Below are positions 19,203 through 27,186 of a stretch of DNA of 64,000 nt, piece by piece. The first letter of the stretch is position 1, and each line of letters begins with the position of its first letter. Source of the stretch: Mucilaginibacter ginkgonis (GTDB lineage: Bacteria; Bacteroidota; Bacteroidia; Sphingobacteriales; Sphingobacteriaceae). The notes under the pieces are model-generated. The model ran no database searches. It was not told where the DNA came from and saw only the letters and a program-made list of their open reading frames with translations. The position numbers were made by a program, and so were the translations under genes. The stretch lies in assembly GCF_009754905.2 (NCBI RefSeq), contig NZ_CP066775.1, forward strand, positions 3,534,001 to 3,598,000, read 5' to 3'.

Positions 19203-19766
19203 CTACCTAAAATTACACCCGGCAATATGATCGTTTACCATGCCCGTAGCCTGCATGTGCGCGTAGCAAATTGTTGAGCCAAAAAACTTAAAGCCACGCT
19301 TTTTCATGTCCTTGCTTATCGCGTCAGATTGGGGAGAGGTAGCCTTGAGGCCATCCGGAACTTCATTGATGGGTTTACCATCGGGCATAAAGCTGTACAG
19401 GTATTTATCAAATGAGCCAAACTCTTTCTGAATCTCAAGGAACAGTTTAGCGTTTGTGATCGCGGATGTGATCTTGCCGCGGTTGCGGATGATGCCCTCG
19501 TCATTCATAAGTCGCTCAACGTCGCCTTCTGTAAATTTCGCTATTTTTTTTGCATCAAAGTTGGCGAACGCTTTGCGGTAGGCTTCGCGGCGGCGCAGAA
19601 TAGTGATCCAGCTTAAGCCTGCCTGCGCACCTTCCAGTATTAAGAATTCGAAAAGTGTTTTATCATCATGCGTGGTCTTGCCCCACTCTTCGTCGTGATA
19701 TTTGATGTACAGCGGGTCGGTACCGCACCAGGCGCAACGGACAGGTTCTTTGGCAGATTTAGTCAT
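19203..19766 (-). CDS. tag: DNA-3-methyladenine glycosylase I
   Basis: Base-excision repair enzyme of 187 residues that removes 3-methyladenine from DNA. The Zn-binding start RCAWCG, the block YHDEEWGKTTHDDKTLFEFL, and the C-terminal CYAHMQATGMVNDH...GC with the remaining zinc ligands match the TAG family (PF03352). A near-consensus -7 box TATCTTTA lies 4 nt before the ATG. Divergent from the glyoxalase-fold gene. Confidence 0.95.
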   Translation of the reverse strand: MTKSAKEPVRCAWCGTDPLYIKYHDEEWGKTTHDDKTLFEFLILEGAQAGLSWITILRRREAYRKAFANFDAKKIAKFTEGDVERLMNDEGIIRNRGKITSAITNAKLFLEIQKEFGSFDKYLYSFMPDGKPINEVPDGLKATSPQSDAISKDMKKRGFKFFGSTICYAHMQATGMVNDHIAGCNFR

Positions 19767-19813
19767 AGCTAAAGATAGCTATCGTTTGCATAGCACCAAT
19801 AAACATCAACATT

Positions 19814-19821
19814 TATCTTTG
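19814..19821 (+). promoter_or_regulatory. -7 box TATCTTTG, predicted leaderless start
   Basis: TATCTTTG matches TAnnTTTG and ends 4 nt before the ATG at 19826. With the usual start about 7 nt downstream of the box, the mRNA would begin at or beside the start codon. A TTTG lies 25 nt upstream, a wider spacing than consensus. Confidence 0.55.
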
Positions 19822-19825
19822 CCTA

Positions 19826-20185
19826 ATGATAAAATTTAAGCGCGCCGACCATATCCATATTTGCGTGCCTGAAAGCAGGCTGGAAGAGGCACGCGATTTC
19901 TACCGGGATGTGATGGGGCTAATGCAAATTACCCGCCCGCCTGAGTTAAAAGATCAAGGTATTTGGTTTGCGCTGGCAGATATAGAATTGCACATTGGCG
20001 TAGAAGAAACTTTACCCTTAACCATACGCCACACTGCTATGGAAATAACTGATCTTGAGGCTGCCAGGCAGCTTTTAGAAGCGCGTGGCGTGATAATTCA
20101 AAAACAAAGGCCAATCGCGGGCCGCAACCGTTTTTCATTTGTCGATCCGTTTGGTAACAGAATGGAGCTGCTGGAGTATGCGTGA
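19826..20185 (+). CDS. VOC (glyoxalase/bleomycin-resistance fold) family protein
   Basis: Small cytosolic protein of 119 residues with the paired beta-alpha-beta-beta-beta modules of the vicinal oxygen chelate superfamily (PF00903). Candidate metal ligands: His9/His11 in the first strand (ADHIHICV), a Glu/His in ELHIGVEE, His in IRHTAMEI, and Glu in the C-terminal NRMELLEY. Such proteins include lactoylglutathione lyases, dioxygenases and fosfomycin or bleomycin-binding proteins; the substrate cannot be told. Confidence 0.88.
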   Translation: MIKFKRADHIHICVPESRLEEARDFYRDVMGLMQITRPPELKDQGIWFALADIELHIGVEETLPLTIRHTAMEITDLEAARQLLEARGVIIQKQRPIAGRNRFSFVDPFGNRMELLEYA

Positions 20186-20198
20186 GGGTAATCACCCA

Positions 20199-20281
20199 TT
20201 GCGTCATGCTAAGGCTCTCGAAGCATAAGCGCTGAGGGAAATTTTGATTGTTGTGCTTCGAGGGCCTCAGCATGACAATCA
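20199..20281. repeat. Dispersed inverted repeat (GTCATGCTGAGGC...CTCGAAGCA family)
   Basis: Two arms, GTCATGCTAAGGCTCTCGAA (20203-20222) and its near-complement GTGCTTCGAGGGCCTCAGCA (20254-20273), form a long imperfect hairpin between two convergent genes. Related arms occur at 16127-16206 and 43994-44040. Could double as a terminator. Confidence 0.7.
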
Positions 20282-20288
20282 AAATCAA

Positions 20289-20618
20289 CTAATAATCCAA
20301 CTCCTTTGCCGGGTCCCAAAACACTTTTTTGAAATCCTGAACCTTATTGTTTTTGATCACAATTCCCTCGGCCTCGAGTAATTCCTGACGGCGGTGCGCG
20401 GCCGAAGGGTCGCCGGTTAGAACGCCGGTACTGTTAACCACACGATAATAGGGTACCGGGGGATGCGCTTTGCCGCATTCGCCCATGGCGCGGCCCACCA
20501 TTCGCGATAAATTTCCTGCTCCGAGCACCTTGCCAATGGCACCATAAGAGGTAACTCTGCCTTCGGGTATCTGGCGGGTAACTTCGTAAATGTGCTCAAA
20601 GAATTTATCGTAAGCCAT
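20289..20618 (-). CDS. Alkyltransferase-like (ATL) DNA-repair protein
   Basis: Protein of 109 residues in the MGMT/Ogt DNA-binding fold (PF01035). The region IPEGRVTSYGAIGKVLGAG and the Arg-finger region are family-typical. The alkyl-acceptor motif PCHR is here P56-Y57-Y58-R59, so the reactive Cys is missing: this should be an alkyltransferase-like protein that binds O6-alkylguanine and hands it to nucleotide excision repair, as for E. coli Atl (PWHR). Both Cys and His are Tyr here, which is unusual. It starts 3 nt after trmB stops. Confidence 0.88.
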   Translation of the reverse strand: MAYDKFFEHIYEVTRQIPEGRVTSYGAIGKVLGAGNLSRMVGRAMGECGKAHPPVPYYRVVNSTGVLTGDPSAAHRRQELLEAEGIVIKNNKVQDFKKVFWDPAKELDY

Positions 20619-20621
20619 GCA

Positions 20622-21272
20622 CTAAGTTAAAGAGAACTTTAAATAGTTGATGTTCTTATCGTGCTGTAAATATTTCTTTTCATAATAGGTTTTGATAGAC
20701 AGCACTTCGTTTAAAAACTCTGAGTGATACACATCTTCGGTTTTGGCGAAAAGTTTCAAGCCATTGTTTTCGATCACTTCCGCGGTATAAGCATGCAGGC
20801 CGTCATTATCGGTTTTAAGATTAATGTATCCACCGGGTTTTAGCAGTTGCTTGTAGTAATTAAGAAAGCGCGGAGAGGTTAAGCGTTTCTTTTCGCGGCT
20901 GATCTGCGGCTGCGGATCGGGAAAGGTGATCCATATCTCATCCACCTCATCTTGCGCAAAGTACTCGTTAATGTTTTCTATTTGTATGCGCAAAAAAGCA
21001 ACATTAGGGATATTTTCTTCTACAGCGGTTTTGGCACCACGCCAAATTCGGTTGCCTTTATAGTCTATTCCTATGAAGTTTTTTTCAGGGAAAAGCTGTG
21101 CCAGGTTAACAGTATATTCGCCTTTGCCGCAAGCCAGTTCTAAAACTACAGGGTTGTTGTTCTTGAAAAAATCTTTTGCCCAATTGCCCTTAAAGGGTTT
21201 GCCGGCGTCCAGCTGTAATACATTAGCAAAGGTTTTAATCTCTGCAAATCGCTTTAACTTATCTTTTCCCAC
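20622..21272 (-). CDS. trmB: tRNA (guanine-N7-)-methyltransferase
   Basis: Uses S-adenosylmethionine to make m7G46 in tRNA variable loops; 216 residues. The SAM-binding block ELACGKGEYTVNLA, then FIGIDYKGNRIWRGAK, and the family signature WITFPDPQP are all present. The start is a GTG at 21272 that gives the usual MGKDKLKRF; a -7 box TACTTTTG lies 17 nt before it. First gene of a two-gene operon with the alkyltransferase-like protein. Confidence 0.95.
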   Translation of the reverse strand: MGKDKLKRFAEIKTFANVLQLDAGKPFKGNWAKDFFKNNNPVVLELACGKGEYTVNLAQLFPEKNFIGIDYKGNRIWRGAKTAVEENIPNVAFLRIQIENINEYFAQDEVDEIWITFPDPQPQISREKKRLTSPRFLNYYKQLLKPGGYINLKTDNDGLHAYTAEVIENNGLKLFAKTEDVYHSEFLNEVLSIKTYYEKKYLQHDKNINYLKFSLT

Positions 21273-21289
21273 TCTTAGTTTAAAAAGTG

Positions 21290-21297
21290 CAAAAGTA
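21290..21297 (-). promoter_or_regulatory. -7 box TACTTTTG before trmB
   Basis: Minus-strand TACTTTTG fits TAnnTTTG and ends 17 nt before the GTG start. No TTTG is found at the -33 position, so support is from one box only. Confidence 0.5.
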
Positions 21298-21313
21298 AAG
21301 TTTTAGCAGGCGT

Positions 21314-21739
21314 TTACAACACTGCCGATTTAACAGGATGTTCTTGTTCGGCTTTGTGAGTTGCTTTTTTAAAAATACCGGTCACCAAATCTTTGGCTTT
21401 ATCCCAAACGCCGGTTACAGAATCTTCGCTGATATAAGACGAGGCCTTTTGCGATACCAGACCAACCAAAGTTTTAACTAATACGCCCTGACCCTTAAAC
21501 AGCGTTTTATTTAGCGCAAATGGTAGAACAACACGAGACAGCAGCCCCCAGATATCCTGATTAAAAATGCTGCCAGTTTTTGGCCCGTTATGCTCGGGGA
21601 ACAAACTTTTAAAAGCAGAGAAAATAGACGACGGACTGTTAAAACGCTCCTTTAAGTCCATCTCCTGCTGCTGTTTTAGTTTCTCCAGGCGAATGATCTC
21701 GCTTTGCAGGTCGGTTATATTTTTTACGGCTAAATCCAT
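21314..21739 (-). CDS. Conserved hypothetical protein in envelope cluster
   Basis: Unrecognised product of 141 residues. An N-terminal helix of about 30 residues (SEIIRLEKLKQQQEMDLKER) looks coiled-coil; the middle is amphipathic with two weakly hydrophobic helices (IWGLLSRVVLPFALNK, VLVKTLVGLVSQ); the end is basic then acidic. It is the last gene of a three-gene set after a YtxH-like and a holin-X-like gene and its ATG overlaps the previous stop by 1 nt (TAATG). Context suggests an envelope or stress-related role (inference). Confidence 0.75.
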   Translation of the reverse strand: MDLAVKNITDLQSEIIRLEKLKQQQEMDLKERFNSPSSIFSAFKSLFPEHNGPKTGSIFNQDIWGLLSRVVLPFALNKTLFKGQGVLVKTLVGLVSQKASSYISEDSVTGVWDKAKDLVTGIFKKATHKAEQEHPVKSAVL

Positions 21740-22095
21740 TATTCGTTATCGCTAAAAAACATTTTCACAAACATGTTTATTAAAGGCTTTTTTATCCTCT
21801 CTTTCATTGCGATAAAAATTAAGGCTATAATAAGATATAGCAAAGCCACAATGCCAAAACCCTGCCAATAGGAGTGCAGCAAACTTCCCAGAAAAAGTGC
21901 CAGCGTAAAGCTTGCAAACAGGAAAGTTAGCAACAGGCATATTACTACAACCAACTGGGTGATCAAACCTGCCACTGCCGATGTGCTTTTTTCAATAAAC
22001 TTGTACTTGCCAAGTTTTATGCGCGTTTCGGCATACTCACGCAATTGATCAACAATAGGCGGATATTGCTTTTTCTCTTCTTTCTCTTGTTCCAT
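21739..22095 (-). CDS. Phage holin-X-like (YqjE-type) membrane protein
   Basis: Protein of 118 residues: a charged N terminus with a helix (residues 1-40), two strong membrane helices (about 45-68 and 75-98), and a basic end. This is the layout of the putative actinobacterial holin X/YqjE family (PF07332). These proteins are host genes and not phage lysis genes, usually near YtxH or YqjD-like proteins. Middle gene of the three-gene set, with a 1-nt overlap to the next. Confidence 0.75.
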   Translation of the reverse strand: MEQEKEEKKQYPPIVDQLREYAETRIKLGKYKFIEKSTSAVAGLITQLVVVICLLLTFLFASFTLALFLGSLLHSYWQGFGIVALLYLIIALIFIAMKERIKKPLINMFVKMFFSDNE

Positions 22096-22139
22096 TATTT
22101 AACAGGTAAGCGTGCTTTTAAAGCAATATCTATTATTGG

Positions 22140-22406
22140 TTAGGCGTGTTCAAGATCGTCTTGATACTCTTCGTCTGCGCCGTTTATTTTAGTTTTAATA
22201 TCAGACACTATACGGTCTTTAACACCCAGCAAATTTTGCAGCTCGCGGCCGGCGGTGTCTTTAATTGAATCTGTAATGTCTTTTAAAGAATCTGATAATT
22301 TTTCGCGTGTATCAGAACCATTATCCGGTGCAAATAAAACGCCTAAGATCGCGCCCGCTGCTAAACCAGCCAGCAGTGCTAAAACGGTTTTTGAATTGTC
22401 CTTCAT
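22140..22406 (-). CDS. YtxH domain-containing protein
   Basis: Small membrane-anchored protein of 88 residues. One Gly/Ala-rich hydrophobic segment (8-27, VLALLAGLAAGAILGVLFAP) is followed by DNGSDTREKL and amphipathic helices, exactly the YtxH (PF12732) pattern (GA..GLLFAP..G...R). YtxH proteins are general-stress proteins in Bacillus. First gene of the cluster with the holin-X-like protein, 44 nt apart. Confidence 0.85.
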   Translation of the reverse strand: MKDNSKTVLALLAGLAAGAILGVLFAPDNGSDTREKLSDSLKDITDSIKDTAGRELQNLLGVKDRIVSDIKTKINGADEEYQDDLEHA

Positions 22407-22515
22407 AGTATATGTATAATTTTTAAGTTGAAAAATTGTTTGGTAAGCAAGGTAATTTTCTTCGCCGAAGACGTATCACCACTTGGGTATAATAAATATA
22501 TTATTCTTAAAAGCG

Positions 22516-23559
22516 CTAAGTGTCCGATCCGGTTTTCAGCCTTTCCAACCTATCGGCCGCTAAACGGTTAGTTTCATAAATTTCCACAAGGAGCAGGAAA
22601 TAAGAAAGCAGTACCGGCCCAAATACCAGCCCCAAAATACCGAATAATGGTAAACCGATAAATACACCGACTATAGAAATAATGGGGTGCGTATTGGCGA
22701 TGCGCTTGTTGATCATCATGCGCAATACGTTATCAACGTTGCCAATAAACAGCAGGCCGTAAACCATAATACCAATTCCCGCGAAATTATGCCCTGTCAT
22801 CATTAAATATAACCCGGCGGGGATAGACAGTGTTGGCGCGCCCACCACAGGCAAAAAAGATATAAATGTGCCGATAACGCCCCAGAAAATAGCATCGGGG
22901 ATACCCACAATCCAAAACCCGTTAGCTAATAACACGCCCTGAACTACCGATATGATGCCCTGACCTAATACGCTGGAATAGGTTGCGCTTTTTAACGCGG
23001 TCGCGAATTTCAATGCGTCCTGCTCACGGAACGGCGCGTATTTGAGTAAGCCTGCCTCGAACTGGCGTATCTGAGTAAACATAAAGTATAGCAGGAAGTA
23101 CAATACCAGCAGTGTAAACAAAATATTGGCAGCCCCACTCAGTACAGACGGAAACAGATCTGAAGCATAGGTGCTGATCTTGCCTATAAAATTGTCTACC
23201 AAATGGGGTTTATTAAAAGTAGAGCCGGCAAACTTGTTGGCCCTTGCAATAAGATCATTTACAAATTCGGGGTTGTCGCGCAATGCCGAGATCTTATCAA
23301 TGATCATAAAACTCAGCAGCAGGAAAGGGATCACGATCACGATGAGCGATACGAATATGAAAGACAGCGCCGTGATGGCCGGATTCCAGTTGCGTTTTTC
23401 TGTAAGGTACAAATAGCCCGGCCTGAAAATGGTGAACAATACTATCGCTCCCAGTATGGCGCTGAATATTGAGCTAAGCGCGTAAAGCAGCAGGCAGCCA
23501 AGCACAATTATGCTGACCAGTATGATGTTATTACGTTGTTGGTAGTTAAAAACCGACAT
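22516..23559 (-). CDS. AI-2E family transporter
   Basis: Inner-membrane permease of 347 residues in the AI-2E/YdiK/PerM family (PF01594). About eight hydrophobic segments are visible, with family-typical text in the second half (LGQGIISVVQGVLLA, WGVIGTFISFLPVVGAPTLSIPAGLYL, NVLRMMINKRIANTHPIISIVGV). Transport of autoinducer-2 is documented for a few members only; the cargo here is unknown. Confidence 0.92.
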   Translation of the reverse strand: MSVFNYQQRNNIILVSIIVLGCLLLYALSSIFSAILGAIVLFTIFRPGYLYLTEKRNWNPAITALSFIFVSLIVIVIPFLLLSFMIIDKISALRDNPEFVNDLIARANKFAGSTFNKPHLVDNFIGKISTYASDLFPSVLSGAANILFTLLVLYFLLYFMFTQIRQFEAGLLKYAPFREQDALKFATALKSATYSSVLGQGIISVVQGVLLANGFWIVGIPDAIFWGVIGTFISFLPVVGAPTLSIPAGLYLMMTGHNFAGIGIMVYGLLFIGNVDNVLRMMINKRIANTHPIISIVGVFIGLPLFGILGLVFGPVLLSYFLLLVEIYETNRLAADRLERLKTGSDT

Positions 23560-23651
23560 GCCTGTGCGGGCAAATGAAAATAATTCGCTCTTAAGTTCAG
23601 GAAAATAAACTGAATGCTACGATAACAAGAAAACTGCCTTATTGTTGGCGG

Positions 23652-23840
23652 CTACTCGTTCATGTCCTTTAACAGATCATTTATCTTGTTGCAGCCTGCC
23701 ATAATGGTGTCTACATAAAAAGCCATATCGGTATCTATGGTAGGCAATTCGTGTTTTAGCTGTACTGCAGACAGGGTTATATTTGATAGCTGGTTGCGTA
23801 TCTCGTGGATAAGAAATTCGTTAGTGCCTTCGGTTGCCAT
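23652..23840 (-). CDS. DHp-only histidine kinase-like protein
   Basis: Protein of 62 residues made only of a two-helix hairpin with the H-box text FLIHEIRNQLSNI: candidate phospho-acceptor H12 and, from E13 to N16, the ExxN pattern linked to phosphatase activity in HisKA kinases. The usual Pro after Asn is Gln17. A loop at PTIDTD (33-38) leads to helix 2. No ATPase domain (N, G1, G2 boxes) follows: the frame stops and the next 90 bp are non-coding. It begins 1 nt after the stop of an NtrC-type regulator, so it is cotranscribed. Likely a phosphatase, phosphotransfer or docking partner of that regulator (inference). Confidence 0.75.
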   Translation of the reverse strand: MATEGTNEFLIHEIRNQLSNITLSAVQLKHELPTIDTDMAFYVDTIMAGCNKINDLLKDMNE

Positions 23841-23841
23841 C

Positions 23842-25254
23842 TTATTTACCCAGGTTTATAGCCTTCATTTTATTATAAAGCGTTTTACGGTCGATGTTTA
23901 ATATTTCTGCCGCTTTAGATTTATTAAAGTTCACTTCGCGCAGCACGCGTAAAATCGTGTCATATTCTGCCTCGAGCGCGGCATTTTTAAGATCGCTGCG
24001 GTTAACAGATGCGGTTTCTTCAACAACGGCACGCTCGGCCACTACAGACTTGGTGTAGGTAGATATATCAAGCGGTAAGGCTTTTACCTGTACCATATCG
24101 CCCTCTGTGAGTAATGCGGCGCGGCGGATCACATTCTTCATTTCACGAATGTTGCCCGGCCAGCGATAATTCATAAAGCATTCTACCACATCGTCAGAAA
24201 AACCCATTACATCACGCCCTAACTCTTGGTTCGATATGCGTAAGAAGTGCTCCGCCAGCAACATAATGTCGCTTTCGCGATCTCTAAGCGGTGGCATAAA
24301 AATAGAGAACTCGTTAAACCGGTGGTACAAATCTTCCCTGAATTTACCTTTTTGGATGCCTTCAGTAAGGTTTTCATTAGTGGCAACGATAATGCGCACA
24401 TCAAGATTTATCTCCTTGGTACTGCCAATGCGTTTTACCTTGCGCTCCTGCACGGTACGAAGTAAAGCTGCCTGGATATCGTAAGACAGGTTGCCTACCT
24501 CATCCAGGAACAGCGTGCCGCCGTTAGCCATCTCGAAATGGCCAATTTTAGTATACAAAGCGCCTGTAAATGAGCCCTTTTCGTGGCCAAAGAACTCGCT
24601 TTGAGCAAGCTCTTTAGTGAGCGAGCCGCAATCCATCGCTATGAAAGGCTCATCGCGGCGCGGGCTGTTAAGGTGTATACTTTTCGCTACCGACTCTTTA
24701 CCCGTACCGCTTTCGCCCAGGATAATTACGCTGTAATTAGTTGGAGCAACCAGCTCTATTTGTTTAAGCAACTCCCTTGATGCTTTGCTTTTGCCAACCA
24801 CAAACTCAGATCCTAAAAGATCGGGTTTATCTGCATCGCTTTTAGATGGCCGTACTGCCGCGGGCTGCTGCTGCGGTTCTTCAAACAAGGCATGGTGGGT
24901 TTCTATCGCTTTGTTAATGGTATTAAGGATCTCATCGGGGTATAATGGCTTTGTGATGTAATCGTAAGCACCCATTTTTATGAGCTCGACCGCCATTTTG
25001 ATATCAGAATACCCGGTGATGATAATTACCCCAGTTTGCGGGTATTGCGATTTAATGTTTTTAAGCATCTCGCGCCCGTCTGTATCTTCCAGCCTGAAAT
25101 CGCACAGAACAAGATCAAAGTTACCCTGCTGCAAATACTCCATGCCGCTGGCGCCGCTGGTAGCCGCCGCAACCTCGAAACCATTTCTGGTAAGGAATTT
25201 AGAAAGCAGCAATCCAACACTTACTTCATCATCTACGATGAGGATCTTCTTCAT
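23842..25254 (-). CDS. Sigma-54-dependent response regulator, NtrC family
   Basis: Transcription activator of 470 residues: receiver domain (1-120, phospho-acceptor Asp in [10 protein letters not shown] near residue 54), AAA+ domain (about 155-385) with Walker A GESGTGKE, the sigma-54-contact loop GSFTGA, and Walker B LFLDEVGN, and a C-terminal Fis-type helix-turn-helix ([20 protein letters not shown]). It should activate sigma-54 promoters when phosphorylated. A tiny DHp-only protein follows in the same operon; no full sensor kinase is next to it. Confidence 0.95.
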   Translation of the reverse strand: MKKILIVDDEVSVGLLLSKFLTRNGFEVAAATSGASGMEYLQQGNFDLVLCDFRLEDTDGREMLKNIKSQYPQTGVIIITGYSDIKMAVELIKMGAYDYITKPLYPDEILNTINKAIETHHALFEEPQQQPAAVRPSKSDADKPDLLGSEFVVGKSKASRELLKQIELVAPTNYSVIILGESGTGKESVAKSIHLNSPRRDEPFIAMDCGSLTKELAQSEFFGHEKGSFTGALYTKIGHFEMANGGTLFLDEVGNLSYDIQAALLRTVQERKVKRIGSTKEINLDVRIIVATNENLTEGIQKGKFREDLYHRFNEFSIFMPPLRDRESDIMLLAEHFLRISNQELGRDVMGFSDDVVECFMNYRWPGNIREMKNVIRRAALLTEGDMVQVKALPLDISTYTKSVVAERAVVEETASVNRSDLKNAALEAEYDTILRVLREVNFNKSKAAEILNIDRKTLYNKMKAINLGK

Positions 25255-25350
25255 ATCAGCTATAAATACGCGCCAAGGGGGATGGCACTGTTGTATGCTT
25301 ACAAGTTTATCAAATTTTTTTATGCAAGCAAATTCAACCCGGCATAACTT

Positions 25351-26127
25351 TTATTTCCCTGTAAAAACCGGTTTGCGCTTTTCTAAGAAAGCGGCTATGC
25401 CTTCTCGTGTGTCCGTTGTATTAAAGCAGCCTGCAAAGCCCGAAATTTCTGTAGCGTAGCCATCTGTAGTTCCGGCGGCGTTAATGGCAGTTATCGCATT
25501 CGCGACAGCTAAGGGCGCGCGTGACAATATCTTACGCAGTATTTCTTCACTTTTAGGCAGCAATTCATCGGCAGGCACAACCTGGTTTACCAAACCTATA
25601 GTTTGCGCTGTCGGCGCGTCGATGGCATCGGCAGTCAGGATCATTTCCAGCGCTTTGCCTTTGCCAACCAATGCCGTTAATCGCTGTGTGCCGCCATAGC
25701 CGGGAATAAGCCCCAGTGTGACTTCGGGTAAGCCCACTTTGGCATTATCAGCAGCAATGCGGATGTGCGCGGCCATTGCCAGTTCCAAACCTCCCCCCAA
25801 GGCATAACCGTTAATGGCTGCAATTACGGGCTTGGGGCCATTCTCTATCAGGTTCATCACATCATCATGCACGCCGGTAGCCATGGCGGTGGCGCTGTAT
25901 GTATTTAGCTCGGTAAGTTCGCTGATGTCTGCGCCTGCAACAAAAGCTTTTTTGCCTGCGCCTGTCAGGATGATTCCGCCAACCTGCGCATCTGCGAACG
26001 CTGCTTCAAAAGCGGTGTGCAATTCTGCGAGTGTATCTTTATTTAAGGCGTTTAGTTTTGCTTCTCGATTAATGGTGATTACGCAAACGCGATCGTTAGT
26101 TTCAACAAGTATATTCTGGTAGCTCAT
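25351..26127 (-). CDS. Enoyl-CoA hydratase/isomerase family protein
   Basis: Crotonase-fold enzyme of 258 residues, likely hydrating trans-2-enoyl-CoA in fatty or amino acid degradation. The oxyanion-hole blocks AFVAGADISEL and NGYALGGGLELAMAAHIRIA are intact, and both catalytic Glu positions of enoyl-CoA hydratase seem present (GGGLELA and GLPEVTLGL). The start at 26127 (MSYQNILVE) is used, because a longer frame would run into the preceding gene. It lies 8 nt after the B12-binding subunit, so they are cotranscribed. Confidence 0.93.
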   Translation of the reverse strand: MSYQNILVETNDRVCVITINREAKLNALNKDTLAELHTAFEAAFADAQVGGIILTGAGKKAFVAGADISELTELNTYSATAMATGVHDDVMNLIENGPKPVIAAINGYALGGGLELAMAAHIRIAADNAKVGLPEVTLGLIPGYGGTQRLTALVGKGKALEMILTADAIDAPTAQTIGLVNQVVPADELLPKSEEILRKILSRAPLAVANAITAINAAGTTDGYATEISGFAGCFNTTDTREGIAAFLEKRKPVFTGK

Positions 26128-26135
26128 GGCTTTGC

Positions 26136-26558
26136 TTAAAAATTGCGGTTCTGACGTACCCAACTGGTAATGTAATCTATTATACTGGTGGTGGTTGTGC
26201 CCGGGGGAAATAACCGGCCCACGCCCATGTCGTTTAGCTTTGCCGCATCATCATCCGGGATGATGCCACCGCCTGTTAGCAGCACATCATCCAGTTGCTT
26301 CTCCTTCATCAGCTTAATGATCTTTGGAAAAACAGTCATGTGCGCGCCAGAAAGAATGGAGATGCCAATGGCGTCCACATCTTCCTGTAAAGCAGTATTT
26401 ACCACCATCTCGGGTGTCTGGCGCAAGCCGGTGTAGATCACTTCCATACCTGCGTCGCGAAGCGTGGTGGCAATAACACGTGCCCCGCGGTCATGACCGT
26501 CAAGGCCTACTTTAGCTACTAAAACCCGTATAGGACGGTTAAATTGGTGTTCACTCAT
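26136..26558 (-). CDS. Cobalamin-binding subunit, methylmalonyl-CoA mutase C-terminal type
   Basis: Stand-alone B12-binding domain of 140 residues. The cobalamin motif DxHxxG is D20-G-H22-D-R-G25 ([12 protein letters not shown]), followed by [10 protein letters not shown] and [11 protein letters not shown], matching the C-terminal domain of methylmalonyl-CoA or isobutyryl-CoA mutases. In some bacteria this domain is a separate subunit; the large catalytic subunit is not in the window. Pairing with enoyl-CoA hydratase suggests branched-chain or propionyl-CoA metabolism (inference). Confidence 0.9.
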   Translation of the reverse strand: MSEHQFNRPIRVLVAKVGLDGHDRGARVIATTLRDAGMEVIYTGLRQTPEMVVNTALQEDVDAIGISILSGAHMTVFPKIIKLMKEKQLDDVLLTGGGIIPDDDAAKLNDMGVGRLFPPGTTTTSIIDYITSWVRQNRNF

Positions 26559-26601
26559 GTAAAAACGAGTTGATTTGGTACAGGATAAAAATACAAAACT
26601 A

Positions 26602-27147
26602 TTATTCGCTTAAACTATCTGCTGTAACCGTTTCTTGTTTACGGCCTGCCAGAAACCTCGGCGGGTTCTTCAAATTGATGCCTATGAGGATAAGTAGCGC
26701 GCCCACCGTGATGGAAACATCGGCCAGATTAAAAATGCCCGTATGGAAGGGATGATAATCGAGGTATAGAAAATCTGTTACCGAACCGTGCACTATCCTG
26801 TCGAAAATATTGCCGATGCCACCGCCTACTATAAAACAGATACCGATCAGTGTAACAGCCGGTACGTTTTTATTCCTGATGAGGTAGCTGATGCTGAATA
26901 TAAGCAGCAAGGCGGGTATAAGCGACAGAAACACTATCCGCAAAGGGCCGGTGGTGTTGTCGCCAAGGCTCAAAAAGGCGCCGGTATTTTCGGCACGGGT
27001 AATTAAAAAGTGCCCGTTAAGATAACGCAGGTTGGTGTCAATAGATACCCGGTCGCGGATGATGCTTTTAGACACCTGGTCGCAGCCGATGTTTACTGCA
27101 ATAAGCGCAATGATGAGGACGCTTCGTAACACTTTTCTAGCTCGCAT
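26602..27147 (-). CDS. lspA: Lipoprotein signal peptidase II
   Basis: Inner-membrane aspartyl protease of 181 residues that removes signal peptides from prolipoproteins. Four membrane segments; the two catalytic Asp lie in [14 protein letters not shown] and in [12 protein letters not shown], and the N-terminal CDQVSK and ENTGAFLS boxes are intact. Slightly longer than average because of a polar C-terminal tail after residue 165. It is preceded by a TPR-like gene and followed 43 nt later by the B12-binding subunit. Confidence 0.96.
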   Translation of the reverse strand: MRARKVLRSVLIIALIAVNIGCDQVSKSIIRDRVSIDTNLRYLNGHFLITRAENTGAFLSLGDNTTGPLRIVFLSLIPALLLIFSISYLIRNKNVPAVTLIGICFIVGGGIGNIFDRIVHGSVTDFLYLDYHPFHTGIFNLADVSITVGALLILIGINLKNPPRFLAGRKQETVTADSLSE

Positions 27148-27186
27148 GGCGCAAATTACAGTACATGAGGCAATTTAAGAAATGCT

